43,290 nt of DNA. Source: Cyanobacteria bacterium PR.3.49 (lineage in GTDB: Bacteria > Cyanobacteriota > Vampirovibrionia > Obscuribacterales > Obscuribacteraceae). The translations under genes were made by a program, and so were the position numbers. Each line of letters opens with the position of its first letter. Position 1 is the stretch's first letter. The stretch lies in NCBI GenBank assembly GCA_013997645.1, contig PNKB01000024.1:1-43290 (forward strand), given 5' to 3'. Below are positions 33,267 to 40,536 of this stretch, one piece after another. A model generated the notes under the pieces. It was given only the letters and a program-made list of their open reading frames with translations, ran no database searches and was not told the DNA's origin.

Positions 33267-33350
33267 ATGGCAGATAAGAATAAATCTCAAGCCGGCTTTG
33301 GTACCGCCTGTAATACCAGATGCCGGCGAAATCCAGGCGAAATCCAATAG
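33267..33350 (+). CDS. possible 27-residue peptide
   Basis: A short ORF beginning ATGGCAGATAAG is preceded by GGGGGA with 5 bases of spacing, a near-ideal ribosome site. It encodes 27 residues (MADKNKSQAGFGTACNTRCR…), Lys/Arg-rich with two Cys. Its end includes a perfect 11-bp duplication (GGCGAAATCCA at 33325-33335 and 33336-33346). It lies in the 342-base gap between the kinase and secG (33164-33505), which otherwise shows no gene. It may be a leader peptide for the secG operon, or chance. Confidence 0.25.
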   Translation: MADKNKSQAGFGTACNTRCRRNPGEIQ

Positions 33351-33441
33351 ATTAAGCAATTGAAATAAGGACGCAATCAGGAAAACGCAGGTGCTAAAGG
33401 TAAAACTAAGCTTGACTCGGCAAGGAAGCGCAGCAAGCGAA

Positions 33442-33450
33442 TGATATAAT
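33442..33450 (+). promoter_or_regulatory. extended -10 promoter of the secG operon
   Basis: TGATATAAT is a perfect extended -10 element (TGn-TATAAT), 55 bases before the secG ATG. No good -35 is present at 17 bases; a TTGACT lies too far upstream (spacer about 27). Extended -10 promoters can work without a -35. It probably drives secG-ubiE-lpxB-msbA. Confidence 0.6.
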
Positions 33451-33505
33451 CTGCCCTGGCACGGGCGCGCCTGTGCATCAGCAAAATCAAGATGGAGAAC
33501 AACAA

Positions 33506-33739
33506 ATGAGCGTCGCTTACACAGTGCTTCTGGTCGCACAAGCCGTGCTCGGATTGGTCATGATCCTGATGGTTCTTCTGCATGCACCCAAGGGTGAAGG
33601 TATGGGAGGCATCGGCGGCGCCGCCACGATGTTCAGCGGCAGACGTGGTGCTGAAAGCGGTCTTGACCGCCTTACCTGGGGTGTGTTCTTCCTTTTTCTC
33701 GTTCTTTGTGTTCTTTCCGGATTCGGTATAGTCAAGTAA
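33506..33739 (+). CDS. secG: preprotein translocase subunit SecG
   Basis: A 77-residue SecG, the small accessory subunit of the SecYEG translocon in the inner membrane. It has two transmembrane helices (VAYTVLLVAQAVLGLVMILMVLL and WGVFFLFLVLCVLSGFGI) separated by the family loop HAPKGEGMGGIGGAATMFSGRRGAESGLDR. The ATG at 33506 has GGAG 8 bases upstream; an upstream in-frame ATG at 33473 would add 11 polar residues and lacks a ribosome site. ubiE starts 2 bases after its stop, so it heads the operon. Confidence 0.95.
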   Translation: MSVAYTVLLVAQAVLGLVMILMVLLHAPKGEGMGGIGGAATMFSGRRGAESGLDRLTWGVFFLFLVLCVLSGFGIVK

Positions 33740-33741
33740 GC

Positions 33742-34479
33742 ATGCCTTTTCGGCTACCCGCAACAGAAGAAAAGGCTCAGTACGTACTGAGCCAATTCGA
33801 TCGTATTGCCCGTGGATACGACCTGGCCAATGACTGCATCTCCATGGGTATGCACAGGCTCTGGAAGGCAAAAGCCGTAAAACTGCTTCTTTCTGGTCAA
33901 AGCGGTGGTCATTATCTGGATATTTGCTGCGGAACAGGCGATCTGGCTCTCAGCCTGGCGGAGCGGCTCAAATCCGGTCAGGTGACGGGATTGGATTTCT
34001 CCGGCAACATGCTTGAAGTAGCCAAAAACAGAGAAGCACGCCACCGCGCTCAGAACAAATCGGCAGTTCAATTAGATTGGGTTAAGGGTGATGCGCTCAA
34101 CCTTCCTTTTCAACCAGCCCTGTTCGACGGAGCAATAGTCAGCTTCGGACTGCGCAATGTCAGCGACTACCAGAAGGCTATCGACGAAATGGCAAGGGTG
34201 GTCAAACCGGGCGGCAAGGTGATCAATCTCGATTTGGGCAAACCTGAAGGTCTGCTTTTCCATCCTCTTTTTTGCTTTTATTTCAGCCAAATAGTGCCCT
34301 TGATAGGCCAGGTCCTGCAAAACGATCGAGCCGCCTACACTTATTTGCCGGAATCAAAACGCAATTATCCCGACCCGGAAGGCATAAGCGAACTCTTTGT
34401 CCGTGCCGGCTTACTGAATGTACAGCACATAAAGCTGGCATCCGGATCGGTCGCCCTCACCTGTGGAACAGTGAAGTGA
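33742..34479 (+). CDS. ubiE: demethylmenaquinone/ubiquinone C-methyltransferase
   Basis: A 245-residue class I SAM methyltransferase of the UbiE/MenG family, which adds the ring methyl group in menaquinone (or ubiquinone) synthesis. Motif I is YLDICCGTGDLAL, followed by VTGLDFSGNML, VKGDALNLPF, SFGLRNVSDYQKAIDEMARVVKPGG and the C-terminal RAAYTYLPESKR (family Y-x-Y-LPxS block). RIARGYDLANDCISMGMHRLWK is the typical N-terminal signature. Menaquinone is the more likely product, but no other quinone gene is in view. Its TGA overlaps the lpxB GTG by 4 bases. Confidence 0.94.
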   Translation: MPFRLPATEEKAQYVLSQFDRIARGYDLANDCISMGMHRLWKAKAVKLLLSGQSGGHYLDICCGTGDLALSLAERLKSGQVTGLDFSGNMLEVAKNREARHRAQNKSAVQLDWVKGDALNLPFQPALFDGAIVSFGLRNVSDYQKAIDEMARVVKPGGKVINLDLGKPEGLLFHPLFCFYFSQIVPLIGQVLQNDRAAYTYLPESKRNYPDPEGISELFVRAGLLNVQHIKLASGSVALTCGTVK

Positions 34480-35693
34480 CAGCCTCAGACGATGCGCCCC
34501 GTGGTAAGAACGCAAAAAAGAGTATCTGCGTAGTCGTCGGCGATATGTCGGCGGACAAACATGTGGCCAAGCTAGTCGGACACCTCAAAGAATTGGAGCC
34601 GGACCTGCATGTATTCGGCGTCGGTGGGCCGCAAATGGAAAAAGCCGGTGTGGAGCTGCTGTTTAACTGCCAGGACTTTGCGGCAGTAGGCATCGTCAGG
34701 CTAATTCATAAAGTGCCGATGTTCGCCAACATCAGACAAAAAATTCTCGATGCCATTGATGAGCGCAAGCCTGGATGTGCGCTTCTTGTGGATTTCGGCG
34801 GTTTCAACATCGGTTTTTCCTCGGCTGTGCGCAACAGGTTTAAGTCCCTGCCGATTGTTTATTTCATTTCGCCGCAGGTATGGGGGTCTCGACCGTGGCG
34901 TTTGATCGAACTGGCAAGAAACGTTTCTAAAATGTTGGTCATTTTTCCTTTCGAGCAAGCGATTTACGAGAGAAAGGGCATACCGGCAAGATTCGTTGGG
35001 CACCCGCTCATGGCCGATCCGGAGCAATGGGATAAAAAACATTCACGTTCCGAAGTGATGCAAGAGCTGGGTCTCGATCCCCAGAAGCCGTTGGTAGCCA
35101 TCTTTCCCGGCAGTCGCAAGCAGGAGATAACCGACCATATGCCGGTTGTTGCCCAGTCTGTCAACTGGATAAAGACAGTCAGACCGGATATCCAGTTCGT
35201 TCTTTCACAGTCCAACGAGCGCATCGCGGCTCTGATCGGCGATGAGGTCGCCAAAGTAGATCTAAAAACAGGTGTAAACAGCGGTCTTTTGCTGGTTTCC
35301 TCAGAGATGAATTACAAATTGCTTACCGTAGCCGACCTGGTCTGGGCGAAATCCGGCACTACGACGCTGGAAACAACCCTTTGCGGCACGCCCATGATTA
35401 TTTTTTACCGCGGAGACTGGCTCAGTTACTGCCTGGTCCTTTGTTTCAAGACGGTCAAACGAGTAGGCTGGCCGAATTTACTTGCCGGTCGCGACCTTGT
35501 GCCTGAACTAATTCAACTGGATTGTCGAGCGGAGAAACTCGTAGAATATACGCTCGACTTGATGGATGTGCCTGCTTTGAGAAAAGAAATCGCTCTGCAA
35601 TTGAAATCATTGCGCGATCAACTCGGGCAGGGCGACTTTGCCAAAAATGCAGCCATGGAAATACTGGAGATTATCGGGTGCCGGACAGCGTAA
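34476..35693 (+). CDS. lpxB: lipid-A-disaccharide synthase
   Basis: A 405-residue GT19 glycosyltransferase that joins UDP-diacylglucosamine and lipid X to make lipid A disaccharide, at the inner face of the inner membrane. Motifs: VVVGDMSADKHVAKLV near the N-terminus (a variant of GExSGD), FGVGGPQMEKAG, VDFGGFN, YFISPQVWGSRPWR, FVGHPL, IFPGSRKQEI, WAKSGTTTLE and GTPMIIFYR. GTG at 34476 overlaps the ubiE stop (GTGA), a translational-coupling junction. The frame continues upstream inside ubiE but is not real there. This gene with msbA argues that the organism makes LPS. Confidence 0.95.
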   Translation: MTASDDAPRGKNAKKSICVVVGDMSADKHVAKLVGHLKELEPDLHVFGVGGPQMEKAGVELLFNCQDFAAVGIVRLIHKVPMFANIRQKILDAIDERKPGCALLVDFGGFNIGFSSAVRNRFKSLPIVYFISPQVWGSRPWRLIELARNVSKMLVIFPFEQAIYERKGIPARFVGHPLMADPEQWDKKHSRSEVMQELGLDPQKPLVAIFPGSRKQEITDHMPVVAQSVNWIKTVRPDIQFVLSQSNERIAALIGDEVAKVDLKTGVNSGLLLVSSEMNYKLLTVADLVWAKSGTTTLETTLCGTPMIIFYRGDWLSYCLVLCFKTVKRVGWPNLLAGRDLVPELIQLDCRAEKLVEYTLDLMDVPALRKEIALQLKSLRDQLGQGDFAKNAAMEILEIIGCRTA

Positions 35694-37528
35694 AGGGACA
35701 GATCAAGCCTGAAAAGGTGGATCTGGACAAGACAAAAGAGAAAAACGCTGTCAGTCAATCGAATGAGCTGGCGCAAGCGAAAGAACCCACTCAATCACAG
35801 ATTTATCTGCGCATGATTCAGTACATCAAGCCTTACTGGCTGATGTTCATGCTTGGTCTAGTTGCTGCTGTTCCATCCGGAGCGATGGATGGTGCAATCG
35901 CCTGGCTGGCCGGACAGGGGTTACAGAAAATAGTTGTCGAAGGACACGAGCACTTCATTTACTGGGTGCCCTTGGCTGTTCTTGTGATTGCCACTTCTCA
36001 GGGCGTTTTTCGCTTTCTGGAATCCTATTGCATTCGTTATGTGGGCGCCGCTGCTATTCGAGACCTGCGCAATCAGCTATTCCGCCACCTGGAAAAACAG
36101 CCCCTTCTCTACTTTCAGGGGCAGTCGTCGGGCGTATTAATCGGACGCATGATCAACGATGTGGCAATCGTCGAAAATGCAATTTCCCAAACTTTCCAAT
36201 CAATGATCAGTAGAGTCATTACACTTGTTTCTCTGGCCGTCGTTGTAATCATGCAAAGCTGGTGGTTGGCCATCGTCGCCCTCAGCATACTTTCTTGTAT
36301 CGTCCTGCCCGTCGGCATACTTGGTCGAAAGATTCGCAAGTCCTCAAGAAAGAGCCAGGAAGCAATCGGTGACCTTGTTTCTGTCTTGTCCGAGTCCATT
36401 CAGGGTGCCAAAATAGTTCAATCCTTCAATCTGGAGTCTTTCCAGACGGACAAATTTGTCGGCACCAATCAAAGTTTTTTCCACAACACTATAAAAGCCG
36501 CACGTCATGAAGCATTGTTGTCGCCGATTTTGGCATTTATCGGCGCCGCCGGTATCGCTGCAGTCATGTGGATAGCCGGCTATCAAGTCGTGCACAAACA
36601 CATGACTCTGGGTTCATTGACTTCATTTGTAATCGCCCTGCTGCTTCTTTATTCTCCGATCAAAAATATCGGCCGCATCAATGGCGTCATACAGCCGGCT
36701 CTGGCAGCCGCCACACGCATCTTCGAGGTCCTCGACCGGCAGCCTGAATTGACGGAAAAAACGGATGCCGTTGAACTTCACGAAAAACCGCACCGAATCA
36801 AGTTTGAGAACGTATCATTTCAGTATCCGGGCACCAATCAGCCCGTGCTCAAGAATATCGATTTCGAAATTCCAGCCGGACAATTAATCGCACTTGTCGG
36901 GCTGTCCGGTTCAGGCAAGTCGACTTTGGCTAATCTTGTGCCCAGGTTCTATGACATCGCCGATGGTGCCATCACAATCGACGACATCAATGTCAATCAA
37001 TACAAATTGGACTCCTTGCGCTCGAGAATTGCCGTCGTCACCCAGGACAATTTTCTTTTCAATACGACAATAGAAGAAAATATTCGCCTTGGTCGCATCG
37101 ATGCCACCACAGAAGAAATTGAGCAGGCAGCGCGCGCTGCCTACGCGCATGATTTCATCAGCGATCTCAAAGAAGGATATGCAACGCCAATCGGCGAGCG
37201 CGGTGTTCGCCTTTCCGGCGGACAACAGCAACGGCTGGCGATTGCCCGCGCGTTTCTCAAGAACGCTCCCATTCTCATTCTCGACGAGGCCACCAGTTCT
37301 CTCGACAATGAATCTGAAAAGATGGTTCAAGTGGCGCTCAATAACCTCATGCAAGGGCGAACGGTCATCGTCATTGCCCACAGATTGTCCACGGTCAGGC
37401 ATGCCGATCGCATCCTGGTTCTTGAGGAAGGCAATATTGTCGAGTCCGGCACGCACGACAGTTTGATCGCTCATAACGGCGTTTATAACCGCCTCATCGA
37501 AGCTCAATTCGAGCGGCAGGAAAGCTAG
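35678..37528 (+). CDS. msbA: MsbA-type lipid A/ABC exporter
   Basis: A 616-residue half-size ABC exporter that should flip lipid A or a related glycolipid across the inner membrane. Six transmembrane helices lie in residues 45-330 (WLMFMLGLVAAVPSG, YWVPLAVLVIATSQGVF and others). The nucleotide-binding domain shows Walker A GLSGSGKST, Q-loop VTQDNFLFNTTIEENI, signature LSGGQQQR, Walker B ILILDEATSSLD and the H-loop AHRLST. The true start is GTG at 35678, with GGAG 8 bases upstream; it overlaps the lpxB end by 16 bases. The first 35 residues form a charged leader. A 108-base gap with no clear terminator follows before the zinc-ribbon gene. Confidence 0.93.
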   Translation: MPDSVKGQIKPEKVDLDKTKEKNAVSQSNELAQAKEPTQSQIYLRMIQYIKPYWLMFMLGLVAAVPSGAMDGAIAWLAGQGLQKIVVEGHEHFIYWVPLAVLVIATSQGVFRFLESYCIRYVGAAAIRDLRNQLFRHLEKQPLLYFQGQSSGVLIGRMINDVAIVENAISQTFQSMISRVITLVSLAVVVIMQSWWLAIVALSILSCIVLPVGILGRKIRKSSRKSQEAIGDLVSVLSESIQGAKIVQSFNLESFQTDKFVGTNQSFFHNTIKAARHEALLSPILAFIGAAGIAAVMWIAGYQVVHKHMTLGSLTSFVIALLLLYSPIKNIGRINGVIQPALAAATRIFEVLDRQPELTEKTDAVELHEKPHRIKFENVSFQYPGTNQPVLKNIDFEIPAGQLIALVGLSGSGKSTLANLVPRFYDIADGAITIDDINVNQYKLDSLRSRIAVVTQDNFLFNTTIEENIRLGRIDATTEEIEQAARAAYAHDFISDLKEGYATPIGERGVRLSGGQQQRLAIARAFLKNAPILILDEATSSLDNESEKMVQVALNNLMQGRTVIVIAHRLSTVRHADRILVLEEGNIVESGTHDSLIAHNGVYNRLIEAQFERQES

Positions 37529-37636
37529 TTTTAGCGAAATATCCAAAATTTGCCGCGGGCGCGTTTTCCGGGGAAAACCCTATCGCGCTTTCAAGACTTG
37601 ATGAAATAATGGGTAAAACGCTGGGGGTTTTGCCAT

Positions 37637-38323
37637 ATGATGTGCACCAATTGCGGCAACGAATTAAGAGAGCCCTGCAATTTCTGTCCGGATTGCGGTC
37701 TGAGAATTTCTCAAGAACCCGAGCAGATGCCTGACGAACGCGTCACTTTCATTTTCGGAAATCTCTTCAAAAATAGAAGGGCGGCACAGAAAGATGGTTC
37801 CTATGGTTTTTCAAACTACGGCTCCGGAGTGCGCCAGCAGGTCTTCGAGGTGATAGTCAGACAAGCCATGGCCGGTGCCCCCTGGCGGCAGATCTGCATG
37901 GGTCCCATGCAAGTCAATAACATCACTGAAAAGGAAATCCTTGAGGAAGTGGCGCGCCGTCAACAACAAATCAAACGAGATGAGCGTAAAGAGGAAAAAC
38001 GATCGACAAAATCAAATTCGAATATCGGCATCGAAGCGCCTGAAAACGATGATGAAATCTCGAATGAGAAATCACCACCGCGCCCCGACCGTACGACCGA
38101 CCGGCGTATTTATTCCAAAAAGGAAGCAGTCAGTATACGACTTGGTTCATTTAGAGAAAAGCTCTCCAGGCTTGTGCACGAATCGCTTCAGCATTCGGAC
38201 AAAGAAAAGATTGCCCAAGACCTGCTTTCAGAATTGGACGAGACCATAAAAGAAATAGTCGCTTTGGAATCAATTCTGGACACTATCCAAAGAGAGATAG
38301 AATCCAGGCAGTCCTTTGATTAA
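37637..38323 (+). CDS. zinc-ribbon protein of unknown function
   Basis: A 228-residue hypothetical protein. The N-terminus is a zinc ribbon (CTNCG … CNFCPDCGL). Residues 55-110 form a module (YGFSNYGSGVRQQVFEVIVRQAMAGAPWRQICMGPM … ITEKEILEEVARRQQ) that I cannot place in a family. Residues 110-165 are highly charged and likely disordered. The end is a helical segment rich in Glu, Leu and Ser (REKLSRLVHESLQHSDKEKIAQDLLSELDET…). No signal peptide or membrane helix. It may be co-transcribed with the msbA operon and overlaps the convergent exporter gene by 4 bases. Confidence 0.7.
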   Translation: MMCTNCGNELREPCNFCPDCGLRISQEPEQMPDERVTFIFGNLFKNRRAAQKDGSYGFSNYGSGVRQQVFEVIVRQAMAGAPWRQICMGPMQVNNITEKEILEEVARRQQQIKRDERKEEKRSTKSNSNIGIEAPENDDEISNEKSPPRPDRTTDRRIYSKKEAVSIRLGSFREKLSRLVHESLQHSDKEKIAQDLLSELDETIKEIVALESILDTIQREIESRQSFD

Positions 38324-39219
38324 GCTGCAGGGGCAGGCTCGGCTGATACATTCTCGAGCCGTTTAACGCGTGCCATTTGCGTTCCGGCAATCACTAAAAT
38401 GACACCGATTACCTGCGCGGCAGTGACAGGTTCTTTCAAAAGCAGGGCCGCTGCAACTATAAGCAAGGGTCTTTGCAGCATAGTAATGACCGAAATTCTT
38501 GTGGCGCCGACAGTCTTTATCGCATAGAGAAATGCAATATTGGCCAAGCCTGCGGCAAGGCCGATCCATATTCCGAACGACCAGGCATTAGGCGGCATAT
38601 TGAGATTGAATGGCAGAATTACCAGCAAGGAAAAAACTGCTCCTACAGCCATTGTGCAAGCCGATGCCAGAGCCGGGGCGATTTCGTCAGTCAGCCTTTC
38701 CATTTGCACACGGTAAAACGAAGACGTGATCACCGCGCCGAACATCAATGCCAAACCAAGCGGTTGGACTATGAATTGTGAAAGTTCGATGCTCAAGATC
38801 ACTCCCAGAAAGGACAGCCAAAAGCCTGGCCAAAAGAGTCGCTCCAGCTCCTCACGACCAAAACGCTGGTTCAATACTGCCACCAGTGCCGGTGTCGTTG
38901 TTACGACCGTGATCACAGTGACTGCTGAGATGTAGTAGAGAGCAAACATGGTAAACAAGTTGGTGCCGATTAGAAGAAAGCTCGCACCGAGCAATTTTTT
39001 GATGTCCGATCGGTTCTTTAATTTGAGCTTGAGCACAACACAAACGAATGCGCAAAGCAGCGAAGCAAAGACACTTTTCAGGATGAACAAATGCCACGGA
39101 CTGAGATGCCCGCGAAATCCAAACTTGACAATAATTGGTTCGATAGAGGCTGCAAGCAGCGCTCCCATTACCCAAACCGTGCCCGAATGACGCGATTGGA
39201 GGCGACCGGTACTAACCAT
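38320..39219 (-). CDS. EamA/DMT-family transporter
   Basis: A 299-residue inner-membrane transporter of the drug/metabolite superfamily with ten hydrophobic helices in two homologous halves (EamA repeats). Typical features are VWVMGALLAASIEPIIVKFGF at the start, PALVAVLNQRFGREELERLFWPGFWLSFLGVIL at the end of half one, and TRISVITMLQRPLLIVAAALLLKEPVTAAQVIGVILVIAGTQM at the end of half two. Such proteins export amino acids, nucleosides or opine metallophores. Its ATG lies inside the end of the opine-dehydrogenase gene (8-base overlap), so the two are translated together. That pairing suggests it exports the dehydrogenase product. Confidence 0.88.
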   Translation of the reverse strand: MVSTGRLQSRHSGTVWVMGALLAASIEPIIVKFGFRGHLSPWHLFILKSVFASLLCAFVCVVLKLKLKNRSDIKKLLGASFLLIGTNLFTMFALYYISAVTVITVVTTTPALVAVLNQRFGREELERLFWPGFWLSFLGVILSIELSQFIVQPLGLALMFGAVITSSFYRVQMERLTDEIAPALASACTMAVGAVFSLLVILPFNLNMPPNAWSFGIWIGLAAGLANIAFLYAIKTVGATRISVITMLQRPLLIVAAALLLKEPVTAAQVIGVILVIAGTQMARVKRLENVSAEPAPAA

Positions 39220-40327
39220 TCAACTTTCTGACAATCTCTCTCTGGCTCAGACCTTGCAGTCCCATTCGACTAAGTGTCCGTCCATGGGTAAGGAAATCAA
39301 CACCGCACATGACGGCGGACATATTTATAACAGAATCGATTGCCGGGGTTCTGAGATTCGCTAAACGAGCCAATTCATAAAGCGGCACATAGACAGTCGA
39401 GATACTTTCGCTCAAAGTTTTGATCATATCTTGCCAGGGAGCGCCCTGCCCATACTTCGGCACCATCGCCACAGCTTCAGCCGAACTGCCTGCAATTGCT
39501 CCATACATGCGGCGAATATTGCTTACGGTTGAGACTCTGGGTGTTGAGTAAACATCAGCAATTGCGTTCAATTCGTGTTCAATATGATTGAAAACAAGAT
39601 CGAATTTGCCGGATGCTGTGTTAACGAGTTCGCTTAGCGCTGCGGCCATCTCGGCATCGGCGCCGAATGCTTCAACAATCGGATAGACAACGGATTGATA
39701 GTCGCAAAGTCCGCGGCTGAGCAGATTTGCAGCACTTTCGACTTTGGGCAGCAGTCTTGTGACCATGGGCGCGCAGTCGAAAGTCGATTCCGGATCGGTG
39801 GAGGCGAACTGCCCCCACTGCCTGATTGCATGAACTTTTACCGTGGCACTGCTCTGCTTTTGGCAATGGAAAAGCGGGTCTATTTCTGCCACTCTCACAC
39901 CGGCAACACCGTTGGCCAGCAAATACTTGTCGAATTCCAGACAGGCACCAATACCGCCACCATAGAGCATGACCATATGCTTGCTCTTCATCCAGGGGCT
40001 GAGTGACCAGGCTAATTCTCGATATTGTCCGGACTCGGCGACAACGATCAGATACACACTCTCGGACAAAACATGTTCGGGACGCACCTGTAATGTTTGT
40101 CTGTCGTAATGTCCCTTGATGGCACCTTCAGCCGTCACCGAGGAAGCATGACCGGGTAGATTCTGCTCGCGGTCGAGCACTTGGATAGGAAAGCCGCGGC
40201 CACTTAAATAGCACGCCATGGTAAGCATCGCCGGCCCACTGCCGATCACGCCCACGGACGGAAAGCCTGGCTTGATGCCGGTTCCGGTCTTTTGACTAAT
40301 TTGTACAGGTGCAAACGCGACCGTCAT
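39212..40327 (-). CDS. opine (octopine/staphylopine-type) dehydrogenase
   Basis: A 371-residue protein with an N-terminal Rossmann domain (VGVIGSGPAMLTMACYLSGRGFPIQVLDRE, residues 25-54). Its C-terminal helical domain resembles the octopine-dehydrogenase family: HELNAIADVYSTPRVSTVSNIRRM, YELARLANLRTPAIDSVINM, and the closing block DFLTHGRTLSRMGLQGLSQREIV. The GRTL…GL…L end is characteristic. These enzymes reductively join an amino acid to a 2-oxo acid with NAD(P)H, making opines, including the metallophores staphylopine and pseudopaline. GGAG lies 9 bases before the ATG. It overlaps the EamA exporter gene by 8 bases. No nicotianamine-synthase-like (CntL) gene is in view, so the product may differ. 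Confidence 0.75.
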   Translation of the reverse strand: MTVAFAPVQISQKTGTGIKPGFPSVGVIGSGPAMLTMACYLSGRGFPIQVLDREQNLPGHASSVTAEGAIKGHYDRQTLQVRPEHVLSESVYLIVVAESGQYRELAWSLSPWMKSKHMVMLYGGGIGACLEFDKYLLANGVAGVRVAEIDPLFHCQKQSSATVKVHAIRQWGQFASTDPESTFDCAPMVTRLLPKVESAANLLSRGLCDYQSVVYPIVEAFGADAEMAAALSELVNTASGKFDLVFNHIEHELNAIADVYSTPRVSTVSNIRRMYGAIAGSSAEAVAMVPKYGQGAPWQDMIKTLSESISTVYVPLYELARLANLRTPAIDSVINMSAVMCGVDFLTHGRTLSRMGLQGLSQREIVRKLNG

Positions 40328-40424
40328 GACACAGTACTCCTGCCGCTCACGACCAAAAATGTTTCTTGAAAGAGGATGAGTGAAGTATAACTTCTCAGCG
40401 CCTTAACAAAATATTCAAACAGTG

Positions 40425-40451
40425 GAATTAATCTCCCTTCTCGATTAATTC
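40425..40451. promoter_or_regulatory. perfect 9-bp dyad in divergent promoter
   Basis: GAATTAATC (40425-40433) and GATTAATTC (40443-40451) form a perfect inverted repeat with a 9-base spacer. It lies in the 209-base gap between the divergent opine-dehydrogenase and TPR-matrixin genes. It looks like an operator for a dimeric regulator; no T-tract suggests termination. The regulator is unknown. Confidence 0.5.
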
Positions 40452-40536
40452 GTAAGAGCGCGAATTGGCTAGCCTTTGGCGTGGTAATCATTGAATGTGG
40501 TCATATATAAGTAGTTAGCAAATCGAAAGGCTGCGC

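Noticed and set aside
36911..37546. 211-codon minus-strand ORF opposite the MsbA ATPase domain
   Set aside because: It mirrors the Walker and signature region of msbA and is a shadow.
37561..37610. Terminator after msbA
   Set aside because: A TTTTCC/GGAAAA hairpin is present near 37570, but it has a bulge and no T-tract, so read-through into the zinc-ribbon gene is as likely.
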